Shown here piece after piece: positions 40,229 through 49,113 of a stretch of 64,000 nucleotides of DNA; position 1 is the stretch's first letter, and each line of letters opens with the position of its first letter. Made by a program: the position numbers and the translations under genes. The stretch is taken from the NCBI GenBank assembly GCA_963800285.1, contig CAWDAL010000013.1, positions 271,446 to 335,445 of the forward strand. The letters are read 5' to 3'. The notes under the pieces are model-generated. The model searched no databases, was not told the origin of the DNA, and saw only the letters and a program-made list of their open reading frames with translations. The stretch is from DASUPK01 sp963800285 (lineage in GTDB: Bacteria > Actinomycetota > Thermoleophilia > Solirubrobacterales > 70-9).

Positions 40229-42670
40229 GTGAGAGGGAGCTCGAAGCTGACAGTGGCGGTCGTCGCGGCGATCTGCCTCGGCGCGCTGGCCTTCGCTCTG
40301 CCGGGTGGCGCCGGAGCCGCGAAGGGCAAGGGCAAGCGCGTCGTCCTGCTCGGCACGAGCCAGACGAAGCTGCTGAAGCACGGCCTGCGGGTTCGCCTTC
40401 CCGCCAAGCACCGGAAGGGACTGAAGGTCAGGGCGACGTCGAGCACCTTCGACGACCCGGCCCCGGTTCGGCTGACGAAGGTCGGACACGCGCGCAAGCA
40501 CAAGCGAGTGGTGCGGCTCCCACTCACGAAGGCCGCAAGGGCCGCGGTGGCGAGCTGCGAGGCGCGCACGATCCAGGTCCGGGCCGGCAAGCGGCGGGGG
40601 ACGGCGGCGCTCAAGCGGAACACGCCCGCCTGCAGCCCCAAGCCGATCGACCTGAGCCGCGCGAGCGACTGTGACTTCATCGGCCAGCAGCAGGGCTCGC
40701 TCTGCCTGCTGCCCTTCCCAGACGACTACTACACCGCGGCGGACCCGTCGACGGCGACGGGCCGTCGGATCGACCTCCACCCGGGCGGGATGCCGAGGAA
40801 CGCCGCGAGCGTTCCGGTCGACCCGTCGCCATACGGCCGGAACGACGGCTTCAGCCCGGGGGCCGGGATCGTCGTCCGAGTCCCCGGCCTGGACAACCCG
40901 GCGACGCTCCGGCAGACGAATGCCGTGCCGATCAATCACCTCGGGCGCTTCTCCGAGCCCGATCAGCCCGTCGTGGTGATCGACGCGACCACGGGCCAGC
41001 GCTGGCCGATCTGGGTGGAGATCGACTCCAACGCCAGCGGTCCCTCCACCACCGCGCTGGAGATCCACCCGGCCGTGAACTTCGCTTCCGGCCACCGCTA
41101 TGTCGTGGCGCTACGGAACCTGAAGGACTCCGCCGGTCAGACGATCCCGGCCCCGGAGGGCTTCCGCTACTACCGCGACCAGCTCGCCTCGAGCGAGGGC
41201 CCGATCAACGCCCATAGGGCTCGCTTCGAGTCGATCTTCAACACGCTCCGCGGAGCGGGCATCAGGCGATCGAATCTCTATCTGGCCTGGGACTTCACCG
41301 TCGCGACCGACGAGAACATCGCCGCGCGAGAGCTTCACATCCGCGACGACGCGCTCGCCTCGCTCGGCGACACGACGCCGGGCGACGGAACCATGGACGG
41401 CAGCGCGCCGTCGTTCACAGTCGGCGCCGTCGATTCGAATCCCTCGACGGACATCGCCCGCCGTGTGCGCGGCACCTACACGGTCCCCTGTTACCTGTTC
41501 CCGAGCTGCGCGGCCGGCGGCTCCTTCCGGCTGGGGTCGGACGGGCTGCCATTGCGCAACGGCGACTGGACCGCGAACTTCGACTGCATCATCCCCCACA
41601 GCGCCGTGGACGTCAGCCCGGCGCCGGGCCGCCCGGCGATCTACGGGCACGGGCTCTTCGGGAGCGCGTCGGAGGTGTTCAACGCCGATATCCAGCAGCA
41701 ACTCGCGAACACCTACGACTTCGTGCTCTGCGCGACCGACGAGATCGGCATGTCCAACGGCGACCTCGGCAACACGGCCGGCATCCTCACCGACCTGTCC
41801 AAGTTCCCGCAGCTGGCCGACCGCCTCCAGCAGGGGCTGCTCGACGAGATCTTCCTCGGCCGCCTGATGGCCATGCCGGGCGGTTTCAGCAGCGACGTCG
41901 CCTTCCACTCCGACGGGAGCACCCTCGGCAGCGACCGCGTGATCGACACCTCGAACCTCTACTACCAGGGCTCGAGCCAGGGCGGGATCATGGGCGGCGC
42001 CCTCACCGCCGTGGACCCGGACTTCACGCGCTCGGTCCTCAACGTCCCCGCGATGAACTACTCGGTCCTGCTGCCGCGCTCGGTCGACTACGACTCCTTC
42101 GCTCTGCTGCTGAACGGCGCCTACACCGATCCACTGGAGCGGCCTCTGCTGCTCTCGCTGATCCAGATGCTCTGGGACCGCGGTGAGCCCGACGGCTACG
42201 CGCACCGGATGACGAGCAACCCGCTCCCGGGCAACCCCGCGCACAAGGTGCTGATGAACATCGCGCTCGGCGACCACCAGGTGACCAACTTCCAGTCCGA
42301 CGTCGAGGCCCGCACGATCGGAGCCTCGACGCACACGCCCATCCTCGACCCCGGGCGGTGGCCCGACAACGACATCCTCTGGAACGTCCCGGCGATCACG
42401 AGCTATCCGTTCGATGGCTCAGCCGCGATCTACGGCGACATCGGGCCGATCCGCCCGAACCCGAGCCCGCCGCCGACCGAGATCGGGGTCCCACCGCCTC
42501 CCTTCACCAACACCCCCAACCGCGCCGGCGAGGACCCGCACGGGGCTCCGAGGGGTGCGCCGATGGCGCTGCAACTGATCTCCGACTTCCTCAGGCCGAA
42601 TGGGGCGATCACGAATGTCTGCGGCGCCAGCCCCTGCTACGCGGGCGGCTACACCGGGCCAGGCCCCTAG
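40229..42670 (+). CDS. Large secreted alpha/beta-hydrolase-like protein (putative lipase)
   Basis: The roughly 813-residue protein starts with a signal peptide (LTVAVVAAICLGALAFALPGGAGA) and a basic 130-residue beta domain. The main part resembles secreted bacterial lipase-like proteins with an Ig-like module (GRRIDLHPGGMPRN; PVVVIDATTGQRWPIWVEID; HRYVVALRNLKD). A hydrolase fold with the nucleophile elbow GSSQGG (Ser about residue 583) follows, next to IYGHGLFGSASEV as the oxyanion region. The acid and His are not certain (GDHQV is a candidate). The frame opens with TTG 40223, but GTG 40229 has the better-spaced ggagaggagagg ribosome binding site. Confidence 0.82.
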   Translation: MRGSSKLTVAVVAAICLGALAFALPGGAGAAKGKGKRVVLLGTSQTKLLKHGLRVRLPAKHRKGLKVRATSSTFDDPAPVRLTKVGHARKHKRVVRLPLTKAARAAVASCEARTIQVRAGKRRGTAALKRNTPACSPKPIDLSRASDCDFIGQQQGSLCLLPFPDDYYTAADPSTATGRRIDLHPGGMPRNAASVPVDPSPYGRNDGFSPGAGIVVRVPGLDNPATLRQTNAVPINHLGRFSEPDQPVVVIDATTGQRWPIWVEIDSNASGPSTTALEIHPAVNFASGHRYVVALRNLKDSAGQTIPAPEGFRYYRDQLASSEGPINAHRARFESIFNTLRGAGIRRSNLYLAWDFTVATDENIAARELHIRDDALASLGDTTPGDGTMDGSAPSFTVGAVDSNPSTDIARRVRGTYTVPCYLFPSCAAGGSFRLGSDGLPLRNGDWTANFDCIIPHSAVDVSPAPGRPAIYGHGLFGSASEVFNADIQQQLANTYDFVLCATDEIGMSNGDLGNTAGILTDLSKFPQLADRLQQGLLDEIFLGRLMAMPGGFSSDVAFHSDGSTLGSDRVIDTSNLYYQGSSQGGIMGGALTAVDPDFTRSVLNVPAMNYSVLLPRSVDYDSFALLLNGAYTDPLERPLLLSLIQMLWDRGEPDGYAHRMTSNPLPGNPAHKVLMNIALGDHQVTNFQSDVEARTIGASTHTPILDPGRWPDNDILWNVPAITSYPFDGSAAIYGDIGPIRPNPSPPPTEIGVPPPPFTNTPNRAGEDPHGAPRGAPMALQLISDFLRPNGAITNVCGASPCYAGGYTGPGP

Positions 42671-43488
42671 GCGATCGCCCGCTCGATGAACCCCAGTCGG
42701 TCGCCGATGCGGGCGTACAGGCTGGCGCCGCCAAGGCCGCACGGGAAGACTCCGGCGCTCACGGCCCCGATCAGGCGGGGACCACTCGGCGTGTCGGCCA
42801 CCAGCGGGCCGCCGCTGTCGCCCTCGCAGGAGGTCGTCCGGTACGGAAGGCGGCTGTGGATCCGGCGAATCCGCTTGCCGAGCGCGCAGATCATCGAGGC
42901 CTGCTGGAAGCCGCGTGACTTGCCGTACTCGCGGTCGCACTTCCGGGCCGGATAGATGCGCTCCTTCGTCGTCTTCAGGCGGCGGGCGACGTTGAAGCCC
43001 CAGGCGCTGCGTGTTCCCCAGCCGGCCGAGCGGACGATCCGCCCCGGCTTGGTGGCCGCCTTGGATTCCGCCCGTGTGGCGAGCGCGATCGGCTGAGCGT
43101 CGGGCGCCCTGGCCAGCGTCAGCACCGCGAAGTCACGCGAGTCCTTGTGGCCGTTGTAGGCCGGGTCGATCGCGACGCCGGTCACCCTGATTCGCGGCCG
43201 GCGCTTGTGCGGGGTGATCCAGGGGCTCCCCGCCAAGACCGACAGCTGCTTGCGCTTGCCCTCCTTCACGCAGTGCGCCGCCGTCAGGACCTTGGTCGGA
43301 GCGATCAGGGAGCCGCTGCAGATGAAGCGCCGCTTCTGGGTGAGCGCGACCGCGAACTGCCAGCCCGCAGCGTTAGCCTTGCCGCCGCCGACGATGCGGG
43401 GTGAGGATCCCGCCGCGCCGGCGCCCGAGGCAGTCGCGAGCACGACGGCAGCCGCCAGCAGGGCGGCCCCCGCGAGGCGCCGGCTCAC
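42667..43488 (-). CDS. Secreted trypsin-like serine protease (S1)
   Basis: The 273-residue protease has a signal peptide, a short propeptide and the mature N-terminus RIVGGGKANAAG. The catalytic triad is His72 (LTAAHC), Asp119 (SRDFAVL) and Ser225 (GDSGGPL). Cysteines next to the His (Cys73), Ser (Cys221) and others support the usual disulphides. Its stop shares CTAG with the convergent lipase-like gene. Activation presumably occurs at the R-IVGG bond. Confidence 0.93.
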   Translation of the reverse strand: MSRRLAGAALLAAAVVLATASGAGAAGSSPRIVGGGKANAAGWQFAVALTQKRRFICSGSLIAPTKVLTAAHCVKEGKRKQLSVLAGSPWITPHKRRPRIRVTGVAIDPAYNGHKDSRDFAVLTLARAPDAQPIALATRAESKAATKPGRIVRSAGWGTRSAWGFNVARRLKTTKERIYPARKCDREYGKSRGFQQASMICALGKRIRRIHSRLPYRTTSCEGDSGGPLVADTPSGPRLIGAVSAGVFPCGLGGASLYARIGDRLGFIERAIA

Positions 43489-43494
43489 GGCCGG

Positions 43495-44364
43495 CTAGCC
43501 CTCCTGCAAGGCGCGATACCTGGCGCGCATGAAGTCGAGGGCGGCGCGCCGGTGGTCGTCGGCCGCGAGCAATTCGGAGTAAGCGAGCTCGGCGCCCCTG
43601 AAGCCGGTCGCGTTCCAGAGCTCGCCGGAGACCTCCGCGGACCAGGGCCCGACGTAGAAGTACGGCTCGTCGTGCTCGTCATCGCCCGGCGAGGCGCCGA
43701 AGTTCGCCCGTGTCCCGGCCGACTCGGAGCCGAGCTCGATCGCGAGGTCGAAGTGCTCGGGCCAGAGCTGGACCAGGGACGGATCCCCGTCGGTCTCATC
43801 GGCCCGCAGCTGCTCGAGTACCGAGCACGCCAGTCCGTAGAAGTCCCCGAGCGCCGTTGCGGCGGCGGCGTCGACGCCGGGCAGCGGCTCGCGGGTCTCC
43901 TCGCTGCCGCGCTGGCGGACCAGCTCACCGTGTTCGACGCGGACCTGGCAGTCGGCGCCGTCCTGCTCGAAGAACGGCGTGCCGAAGCCGCCACGCGTGT
44001 AGCGGAGGGCGATCTCGTTGATGGGCATCCGCGCCGGCGCAACCACTGCCTCGGCGACCTGGTGGAGCGCGACCCGCGTCTCCGCGAACGAGGCCGGCAG
44101 CGGGTCGAGCTGCTTCCACGCGCCAAGCCACCGATCGGCGCACCAGGAGGCCAGCCCCGGCTCCTCGAGAGCGATCTCGTCCCAGGTCAGATCGCCGCGA
44201 TTGTGGATGGGGGAAACGAGCCTGCGCCCCTCCGGGACCTCGCCTGGGTCGACCGGGTCATCGGCGAAGGGCGGCTCGCTCACGGCAGGCGGGGAGGGCT
44301 CGAGCACCCGCGCCTCGTAGTCGCCGCCGAGCTTGTCCTCCGCCTCGGCCCTCGGATTCGCCAT
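43495..44364 (-). CDS. Conserved hypothetical protein (289 residues)
   Basis: I do not recognise a characterised family. The cytoplasmic, acidic protein reads LTWDEIALEEPGLASWCADRWLG, MPINEIALRYTRGGFGTPFF, GDFYGLACSVLEQLRAD, LWPEHFDLAIELG and NFGASPGDDEHDEPYFYVGPW, which looks like a conserved, well-folded beta-rich domain with possible metal ligands (HFD..D). It overlaps the small gene at 44364 by one codon, so both are made together. Confidence 0.8.
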   Translation of the reverse strand: MANPRAEAEDKLGGDYEARVLEPSPPAVSEPPFADDPVDPGEVPEGRRLVSPIHNRGDLTWDEIALEEPGLASWCADRWLGAWKQLDPLPASFAETRVALHQVAEAVVAPARMPINEIALRYTRGGFGTPFFEQDGADCQVRVEHGELVRQRGSEETREPLPGVDAAAATALGDFYGLACSVLEQLRADETDGDPSLVQLWPEHFDLAIELGSESAGTRANFGASPGDDEHDEPYFYVGPWSAEVSGELWNATGFRGAELAYSELLAADDHRRAALDFMRARYRALQEG

Positions 44365-44645
44365 CAGCTCTGAACCCTAAACCGCTTGACCACGCGCTCC
44401 GCATAGCTGTCCTCCCAGCCCTCGCCCGCCCCGAACTCGCCCTCCAGCGCCACCAGCTCGGCGACCAGATGACTGCGCACCGGCGCACCGCCGAGCAGGT
44501 CGGGCAGCTCCGAGTGGTCGATCAGCCAGTCCGAATACCAGGACGCCCAGTCCGCGTCCTCCCCGTCGGTGATCCGGTAGACGGTGTGATGGGTCTCGCC
44601 CGCCTCGTGGAGCAGGGCGCTGATCTTCTTCGTCGTCTCGTCCAT
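44364..44645 (-). CDS. Conserved hypothetical small protein (93 residues)
   Basis: From ATG 44645 the protein reads MDETTKKISALLHEAGETHH, YRITDGEDADWASWYSDWLIDHSELPDLLG, RSHLVAELVALE and WEDSYAERVVKRF. It is all-helical and Trp-rich. Similar short proteins are common in bacteria but have no known role. Translation is coupled to the 289-residue conserved hypothetical. Confidence 0.8.
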   Translation of the reverse strand: MDETTKKISALLHEAGETHHTVYRITDGEDADWASWYSDWLIDHSELPDLLGGAPVRSHLVAELVALEGEFGAGEGWEDSYAERVVKRFRVQS

Positions 44646-44746
44646 GACTCTCCTCTTGTCGGTTGGCCCGATCATCGTCCGTGCTTTCGGGGCCCCGTTA
44701 CATCGGACCGCCTGTAACGCCCCGGTGTCTCACGGGACTCCTCGCC

Positions 44747-45262
44747 ATGCGAATCGAAGCGAAGCAACTCAAGCTCGTCCCCGCTGCCGCGATCGCGACT
44801 GTCGCCATCGGTGCCTGTGGTTCGTCCAGCTCCAGCGCGAAGGATGATCCCGCTCCCAAGGCGGTGCAGACCTCTGCCCCCACCGCCAGCGCGGCGAACG
44901 CGAAGGGCCCGAAGCTCAAGGTCACGGGCAGCGACTACGGGAAGATCCTCGCCAGCGGGCGAGGCCGCGCGCTCTATCTGTTCACGGCCGACAAGGGCAA
45001 CGCGAGCAACTGCTCGGGCGACTGCGCCACGGCCTGGCCGCCATACATCGTCAAGCGCAAGCCGGTCGCCGGCGCCGGCGTCAAGGCCGGGAAGATCGGC
45101 ACCGTCCGGCGGAGCAACGGGAAGCTGCAGGCGACCTACGCGGGCCACCCCGTCTACTTCTACCAAGGCGACAACCAGCCCGGCGAGGTGCTCTGCCAGG
45201 CGGTCAACGAATTCGGCGGCTACTGGTACGTGCTGCGCGGGAACGGTAGGGCCGTGCACTAG
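44747..45262 (+). CDS. Lipoprotein with COG4315-type secreted repeats
   Basis: The protein has a lipoprotein signal (KLVPAAAIATVAIGAC, lipidated Cys followed by GSSSSS) and two copies of the 'secreted repeat of unknown function' (PF03640-like): ALYLFTADKGNASNCSGDCATAWPPY and PVYFYQGDNQPGEVLCQAVNEFGGYWYVL. The cysteines of each repeat probably pair. Homologous repeats occur in many cell-surface proteins, sometimes near electron-transfer genes; function is unknown. I chose ATG 44747 because upstream in-frame codons do not give a signal sequence. Confidence 0.88.
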   Translation: MRIEAKQLKLVPAAAIATVAIGACGSSSSSAKDDPAPKAVQTSAPTASAANAKGPKLKVTGSDYGKILASGRGRALYLFTADKGNASNCSGDCATAWPPYIVKRKPVAGAGVKAGKIGTVRRSNGKLQATYAGHPVYFYQGDNQPGEVLCQAVNEFGGYWYVLRGNGRAVH

Positions 45263-45389
45263 CCTGGCGACGCTGGAGACGGAGCACCGTCCGGAAGAGG
45301 AAGCGGTGGCTCACGTGAGCTCGCTAAGACCGTCGCGACGGAAAACCGGCGATATATGCCGATAACGCGTCGAGCATCGATAGAGATTG

Positions 45390-46646
45390 CTATAGCCGAA
45401 CCAGATTCGACGCCTCGATCCCCCGGGTGACGCCGCGGAAGTCGAGGACCAGCGCCGAGTCGTCGACCACGCGCTGGTAGTCGATCGTCGGGTGTGCCGT
45501 GACGATGCAGACCAGGTCGGCGGCCGCCAGCGACTCGTCGAGGTCGGCGGAAGCGAGCTCGAGGTCCGGCAGCTCCGCCACATGGGGGTCGTGGAAGGAG
45601 ACGTCGGCGCCGAGGTCGCGGAGCAGGCGGATGATCTTGAGCGCCGGTGACTCACGGATGTCGCCGACGCCGGCCTTGTAGGAGACGCCGAGCAGGACGA
45701 CCTTCGCGTCCTTCGTCGCCTTGCCCGCGTCGTTCAGGGCGCGCTCGATCCGGCGGACGCACCAGTGGGGCTGGTTCTGGTTGATCTTCCCGGCCAGCTC
45801 GATGAACTCGGTGTAGAAGTCGTGCTCGCGCGCCTTGTAGGAGAGGTAGAAGGGGTCGACGGGGAGGCAGTGCCCGCCCATCCCCGGGCCCGGGTCGAAG
45901 CGCATGAAGCCGAAGGGCTTGGACGCCGCGGCGTCGATCACCTCCCAGACGTCGATCCCGAGCCGTTCGCAGAGCATCGCCATCTCGTTGACGAGCGCGA
46001 TGTTGACCGAGCGGAAGATGTTCTCGAGCAGCTTGGAGAGCTCCGCGGCGTCGGGTGTGCTCACCTCGATCACCTCGTCGCAGACCTGCGAATAGAGCTC
46101 GACGGCGCGCTTCGTGGACTGCTCGTTGACTCCGCCCACGACCTTCGGCGTCGTGCGGATCGTGAAGTCGGTGCGGCCGGGGTCGATCCGCTCGGGGGAG
46201 AAGGCGAGGTGGAAGTCGCGACCGGCGGCGAGCCCTGACTCCTCGAGGATCGGCCGCAGCCGCTCGCGGGTGGTGCCGGGATAGGTGGTCGACTCGAGGA
46301 CGATCAGCTGACCGTTCTGCAGTACGGCTGCGAGCGAGGTCGCCGCGTCCACCAAGTAGCTCAGGTCCGGCTCGCGCGAGTTGGTGAGCGGCGTGGGGAC
46401 GCAGATGATCACCGCGTCGCACGAGCTCAGGTCGGGATAGCGGCTGGTCGCCGTGAGGCGGCCGTCGAGGGCGGCGAGGCGCTCCGAGGTCACGTCCTCG
46501 ATGTAGCTGCGGCCCTCGGCGAGGGCGTCGACCTTGCGCGGGTCGGCGTCCAGGCCCACCACCTCGTGGCCCTCCTCCGCGAAGGCCACGGCGAGCGGCA
46601 GCCCGACGTATCCGAGCCCGACGACTCCGATTCTCATGGCAGGCAT
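45390..46646 (-). CDS. Nucleotide-sugar dehydrogenase (UDP-sugar 6-dehydrogenase, WbpA/WecC-like)
   Basis: The 418-residue enzyme oxidises the C6 alcohol of a UDP-sugar to a uronic acid in two steps. It has the Rossmann start IGVVGLGYVGLPLAV, VIICVPTPL, the SPERIDPG motif, KLLENIFRSVNIALVNEM and the catalytic cysteine in GGHCLPVDPFYL. SPERIDPGR is typical of UDP-GlcNAc/ManNAc dehydrogenases rather than UDP-glucose dehydrogenase. It is the last gene of the minus-strand polysaccharide operon and is 14 bp downstream of the polytopic membrane gene. Confidence 0.93.
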   Translation of the reverse strand: MPAMRIGVVGLGYVGLPLAVAFAEEGHEVVGLDADPRKVDALAEGRSYIEDVTSERLAALDGRLTATSRYPDLSSCDAVIICVPTPLTNSREPDLSYLVDAATSLAAVLQNGQLIVLESTTYPGTTRERLRPILEESGLAAGRDFHLAFSPERIDPGRTDFTIRTTPKVVGGVNEQSTKRAVELYSQVCDEVIEVSTPDAAELSKLLENIFRSVNIALVNEMAMLCERLGIDVWEVIDAAASKPFGFMRFDPGPGMGGHCLPVDPFYLSYKAREHDFYTEFIELAGKINQNQPHWCVRRIERALNDAGKATKDAKVVLLGVSYKAGVGDIRESPALKIIRLLRDLGADVSFHDPHVAELPDLELASADLDESLAAADLVCIVTAHPTIDYQRVVDDSALVLDFRGVTRGIEASNLVRL

Positions 46647-46659
46647 GGTACGGAGACGG

Positions 46660-49074
46660 CTACTTGCCCTTGGTTGCCGGCTTGCCCTGAGCCCGGCGCT
46701 GATTCGCCGTCTGGACGCCGATCAGGTGGTCCACGAACAGCCCACACGCGGCGGCCGTCGGCAGCAGCTTGAAGCCGTCCGGGTTGACCGCCGTCAGGTT
46801 GCCGATCACAGCGGGGGCGTCGACGCCGATCAGCGACTGGAACCAGTTGATGTCGTCCGCCGTCACGCTGACGGTGACGGGCCCGCCTCGGCTCGTGATG
46901 GTCCCGACCGGCCAATACGGGCCCTGTTCCGGCCGGTAGGGGATCGCGGCGTCGACGCCGGCGGGCAGATGCGGGCTGAGCCCGGGAGCCTTGACGGTCA
47001 GCCCGGTCACCGGGCTGACGTACTGGAGCGACAGCTCCCAGCGTCCGGCCGGCAGCACGATTCGCTGGCTGGCCGTCTCGCCGGGCGCCAGGTGGTTGTC
47101 GAGCGGAGCGCTCTTGTCGGCGGCCACCCCGCCCTCGCCGAGGGCCCCGTGGGTGCCGCCGGCCTTCCAGTAGAGCCGCTTCGCGATCACCGTGCGCGGC
47201 TGCCACGTGAGCGCCTGCCCGCCCTCGTTGACGTAGTTCCGGAACTTGGGCCTCTTGCAGCGGAAGATCCGGCCCGGACGGGCCTCCTCCGCGAGCTGCT
47301 GGATCGGCGGCGTCTTGCCGGTCCGCTTCCAGAGCCGGTAGGACTCGGTTGAGTCGGCCAGGGTCCAGCCGGGCGGCGCCTGGCTCTGGTAGATCGCGCT
47401 TGTGGTCACCGCGTAGGGGAAATCGTTGAGGACCGAGGTGGGCACCGAGTCGAAGTCGATCGGGAGGCGCTGCGACTTCGATCCCACCGAGTCGACGCGG
47501 ATCTCCGAGTTGAAGGCGGGACTCGAGACCTCCGCGGAGCGCAGGCCGTAGTCGGCGAAGCGGTCCCCGGTCAGGGCGAGGACCCTCTGCCCCGAGACCT
47601 CGTGCTGGAATTCGCCGAGCTGCTGCAGGCGTTCGTCGGGCGCGATCACGGTGTCGCGGAGCGCCAGGAAGGTCGAGTATCCGGCCAGGGCGACGAAGAC
47701 GACGGCGAAGATCCGCTTCGGCCAGCCGCCTCCGGGGGCGAGCAGGGCGGCGAGCACGAGCAGCATCACCACCGAGGCCGGCACCACCACCGCCTTGGCG
47801 AGGATGTAGAGGCCGCCGCTCTCGATGTACTTCGTCGCCAGCCAGACGACGATGCCCGAGATCACCGCGGCCGGGACGGCGTAGTCGACTCGCCCGATCC
47901 ACCAGACGAGGCCGATGATGAGGCCCACCAGCCCGATCGCCCCGAAGATCCAGAAGTGCGAGACGTCGTGGGTGCCGAGCAGCCAGCTCCCGCTGGGCCA
48001 GATGCCGAGCGTCTCCAGCGGTGAGACGACGTAGCGCAGCTTGCTGTCGGTGCCCGCGACGTTGCCGATCGAACCCGACTGGAAGAAGTCGATGATCTTC
48101 GGGAGCTGGGCGAGGGCGGCGAGCACGAGCAGGATCGCCGCCGGAATCACGATCCGCATCGAGCCGCGCACGACCTGCCGCACGCCCTCCGGGCCCTTCT
48201 CGGCCCGGATCTGGAGCAGCTGGGCGAGCACCCAGAGCCCGGCCGTGACGGCGAGCCAGGCCACACCGGGCAGGCTGTAGACGGGGATCATCGCCGCCGT
48301 GATCAGCGCGAGGCCGATCACGATCGCGATCCGCCCCTCGGGCTGACGCTCGATCTCGCGTAGGCCGAGGGCGAAGGCGATCAGGAACATCCCGGCGATC
48401 AGCTCCTTGAAGCCCGCGATGCCCAGGACGGAGGCGGTGAGGAAGGCGAGCGAGACCAGTACGGCGGCGAGCACGCGACGGCCGCCGGGCAGCTCGCGGA
48501 GGCCGCCGATCGCGGTGATGCCCGTCAGGGCAGGGACGGCGACGAGCAGCCCGAGCCAGCCGTAGAGCGGCTGGGTGCCGAGCACGCTGACCACGGTGCC
48601 GACCAGGCTGTGCGGGCCGAGCGGGTACCCGTTGATCACGCTCTGCGGCGTGGGGCGGCTCGGATCGACCAGGTAGTCGACGTCGACCAAGTGCATCGCC
48701 ATGTCGTTGTTGAGCCCCACGCCGGGGATGCCGATGTGCCCGCTCGCGATGAACGGGAAGGAGGCGAGCAACAGCGAGAGCAGTGCGACTGGGGTAGCGA
48801 GGCCGACCGCCGGCCCGAGGACCGATTCGGTGCGGACGAACAGGAAGACGATCGAGGCGACGACGAGGATCGCGCAGCACGCGATCGAGGTGGCCTCGTC
48901 GCCGGGCAGCCGGATGGCGACGGCGCAGACCAGGATCAGCGTGGCGAGCCCAACCGCGCCCTCCAGGAACGAGGCCTCCCGCCGCCCCAGCGCGAGCAGC
49001 ACGGCGCGCCCGACCAGCAGGGAGGCGAGCAGGATCATCCCTGCAGAGACGTAGGTTCCGGCGAAGGCGCCCAC
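46660..49074 (-). CDS. Polytopic membrane protein, putative GT-C-type glycosyltransferase
   Basis: The 804-residue protein (GTG start) has about twelve to fourteen membrane segments in residues 1-440, then a 300-residue extracytoplasmic domain rich in beta structure. The first loop reads LNNDMAMHLVDVDYL..NGYPLGPHSLVGTV, a form common in polyprenol-sugar-using GT-C-like membrane proteins of polysaccharide loci, with the Asp in NND as candidate catalytic residue. Family assignment is tentative. It is operonic with the UDP-sugar dehydrogenase and the upstream glycosyltransferases. Confidence 0.75.
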   Translation of the reverse strand: MGAFAGTYVSAGMILLASLLVGRAVLLALGRREASFLEGAVGLATLILVCAVAIRLPGDEATSIACCAILVVASIVFLFVRTESVLGPAVGLATPVALLSLLLASFPFIASGHIGIPGVGLNNDMAMHLVDVDYLVDPSRPTPQSVINGYPLGPHSLVGTVVSVLGTQPLYGWLGLLVAVPALTGITAIGGLRELPGGRRVLAAVLVSLAFLTASVLGIAGFKELIAGMFLIAFALGLREIERQPEGRIAIVIGLALITAAMIPVYSLPGVAWLAVTAGLWVLAQLLQIRAEKGPEGVRQVVRGSMRIVIPAAILLVLAALAQLPKIIDFFQSGSIGNVAGTDSKLRYVVSPLETLGIWPSGSWLLGTHDVSHFWIFGAIGLVGLIIGLVWWIGRVDYAVPAAVISGIVVWLATKYIESGGLYILAKAVVVPASVVMLLVLAALLAPGGGWPKRIFAVVFVALAGYSTFLALRDTVIAPDERLQQLGEFQHEVSGQRVLALTGDRFADYGLRSAEVSSPAFNSEIRVDSVGSKSQRLPIDFDSVPTSVLNDFPYAVTTSAIYQSQAPPGWTLADSTESYRLWKRTGKTPPIQQLAEEARPGRIFRCKRPKFRNYVNEGGQALTWQPRTVIAKRLYWKAGGTHGALGEGGVAADKSAPLDNHLAPGETASQRIVLPAGRWELSLQYVSPVTGLTVKAPGLSPHLPAGVDAAIPYRPEQGPYWPVGTITSRGGPVTVSVTADDINWFQSLIGVDAPAVIGNLTAVNPDGFKLLPTAAACGLFVDHLIGVQTANQRRAQGKPATKGK

Positions 49075-49113
49075 GAGAGGCGGACAGGGTATTGAGTCAG
49101 GGCGAAATCGGAG

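Noticed and set aside
45263..45389. Perfect palindrome gctcacgtgagc (45309-45320) and cggc-gatatat-gccg (45347-45361) between convergent genes
   Set aside because: Both are short enough to arise by chance; there is no T-tract and no second copy, so no regulatory claim is made.
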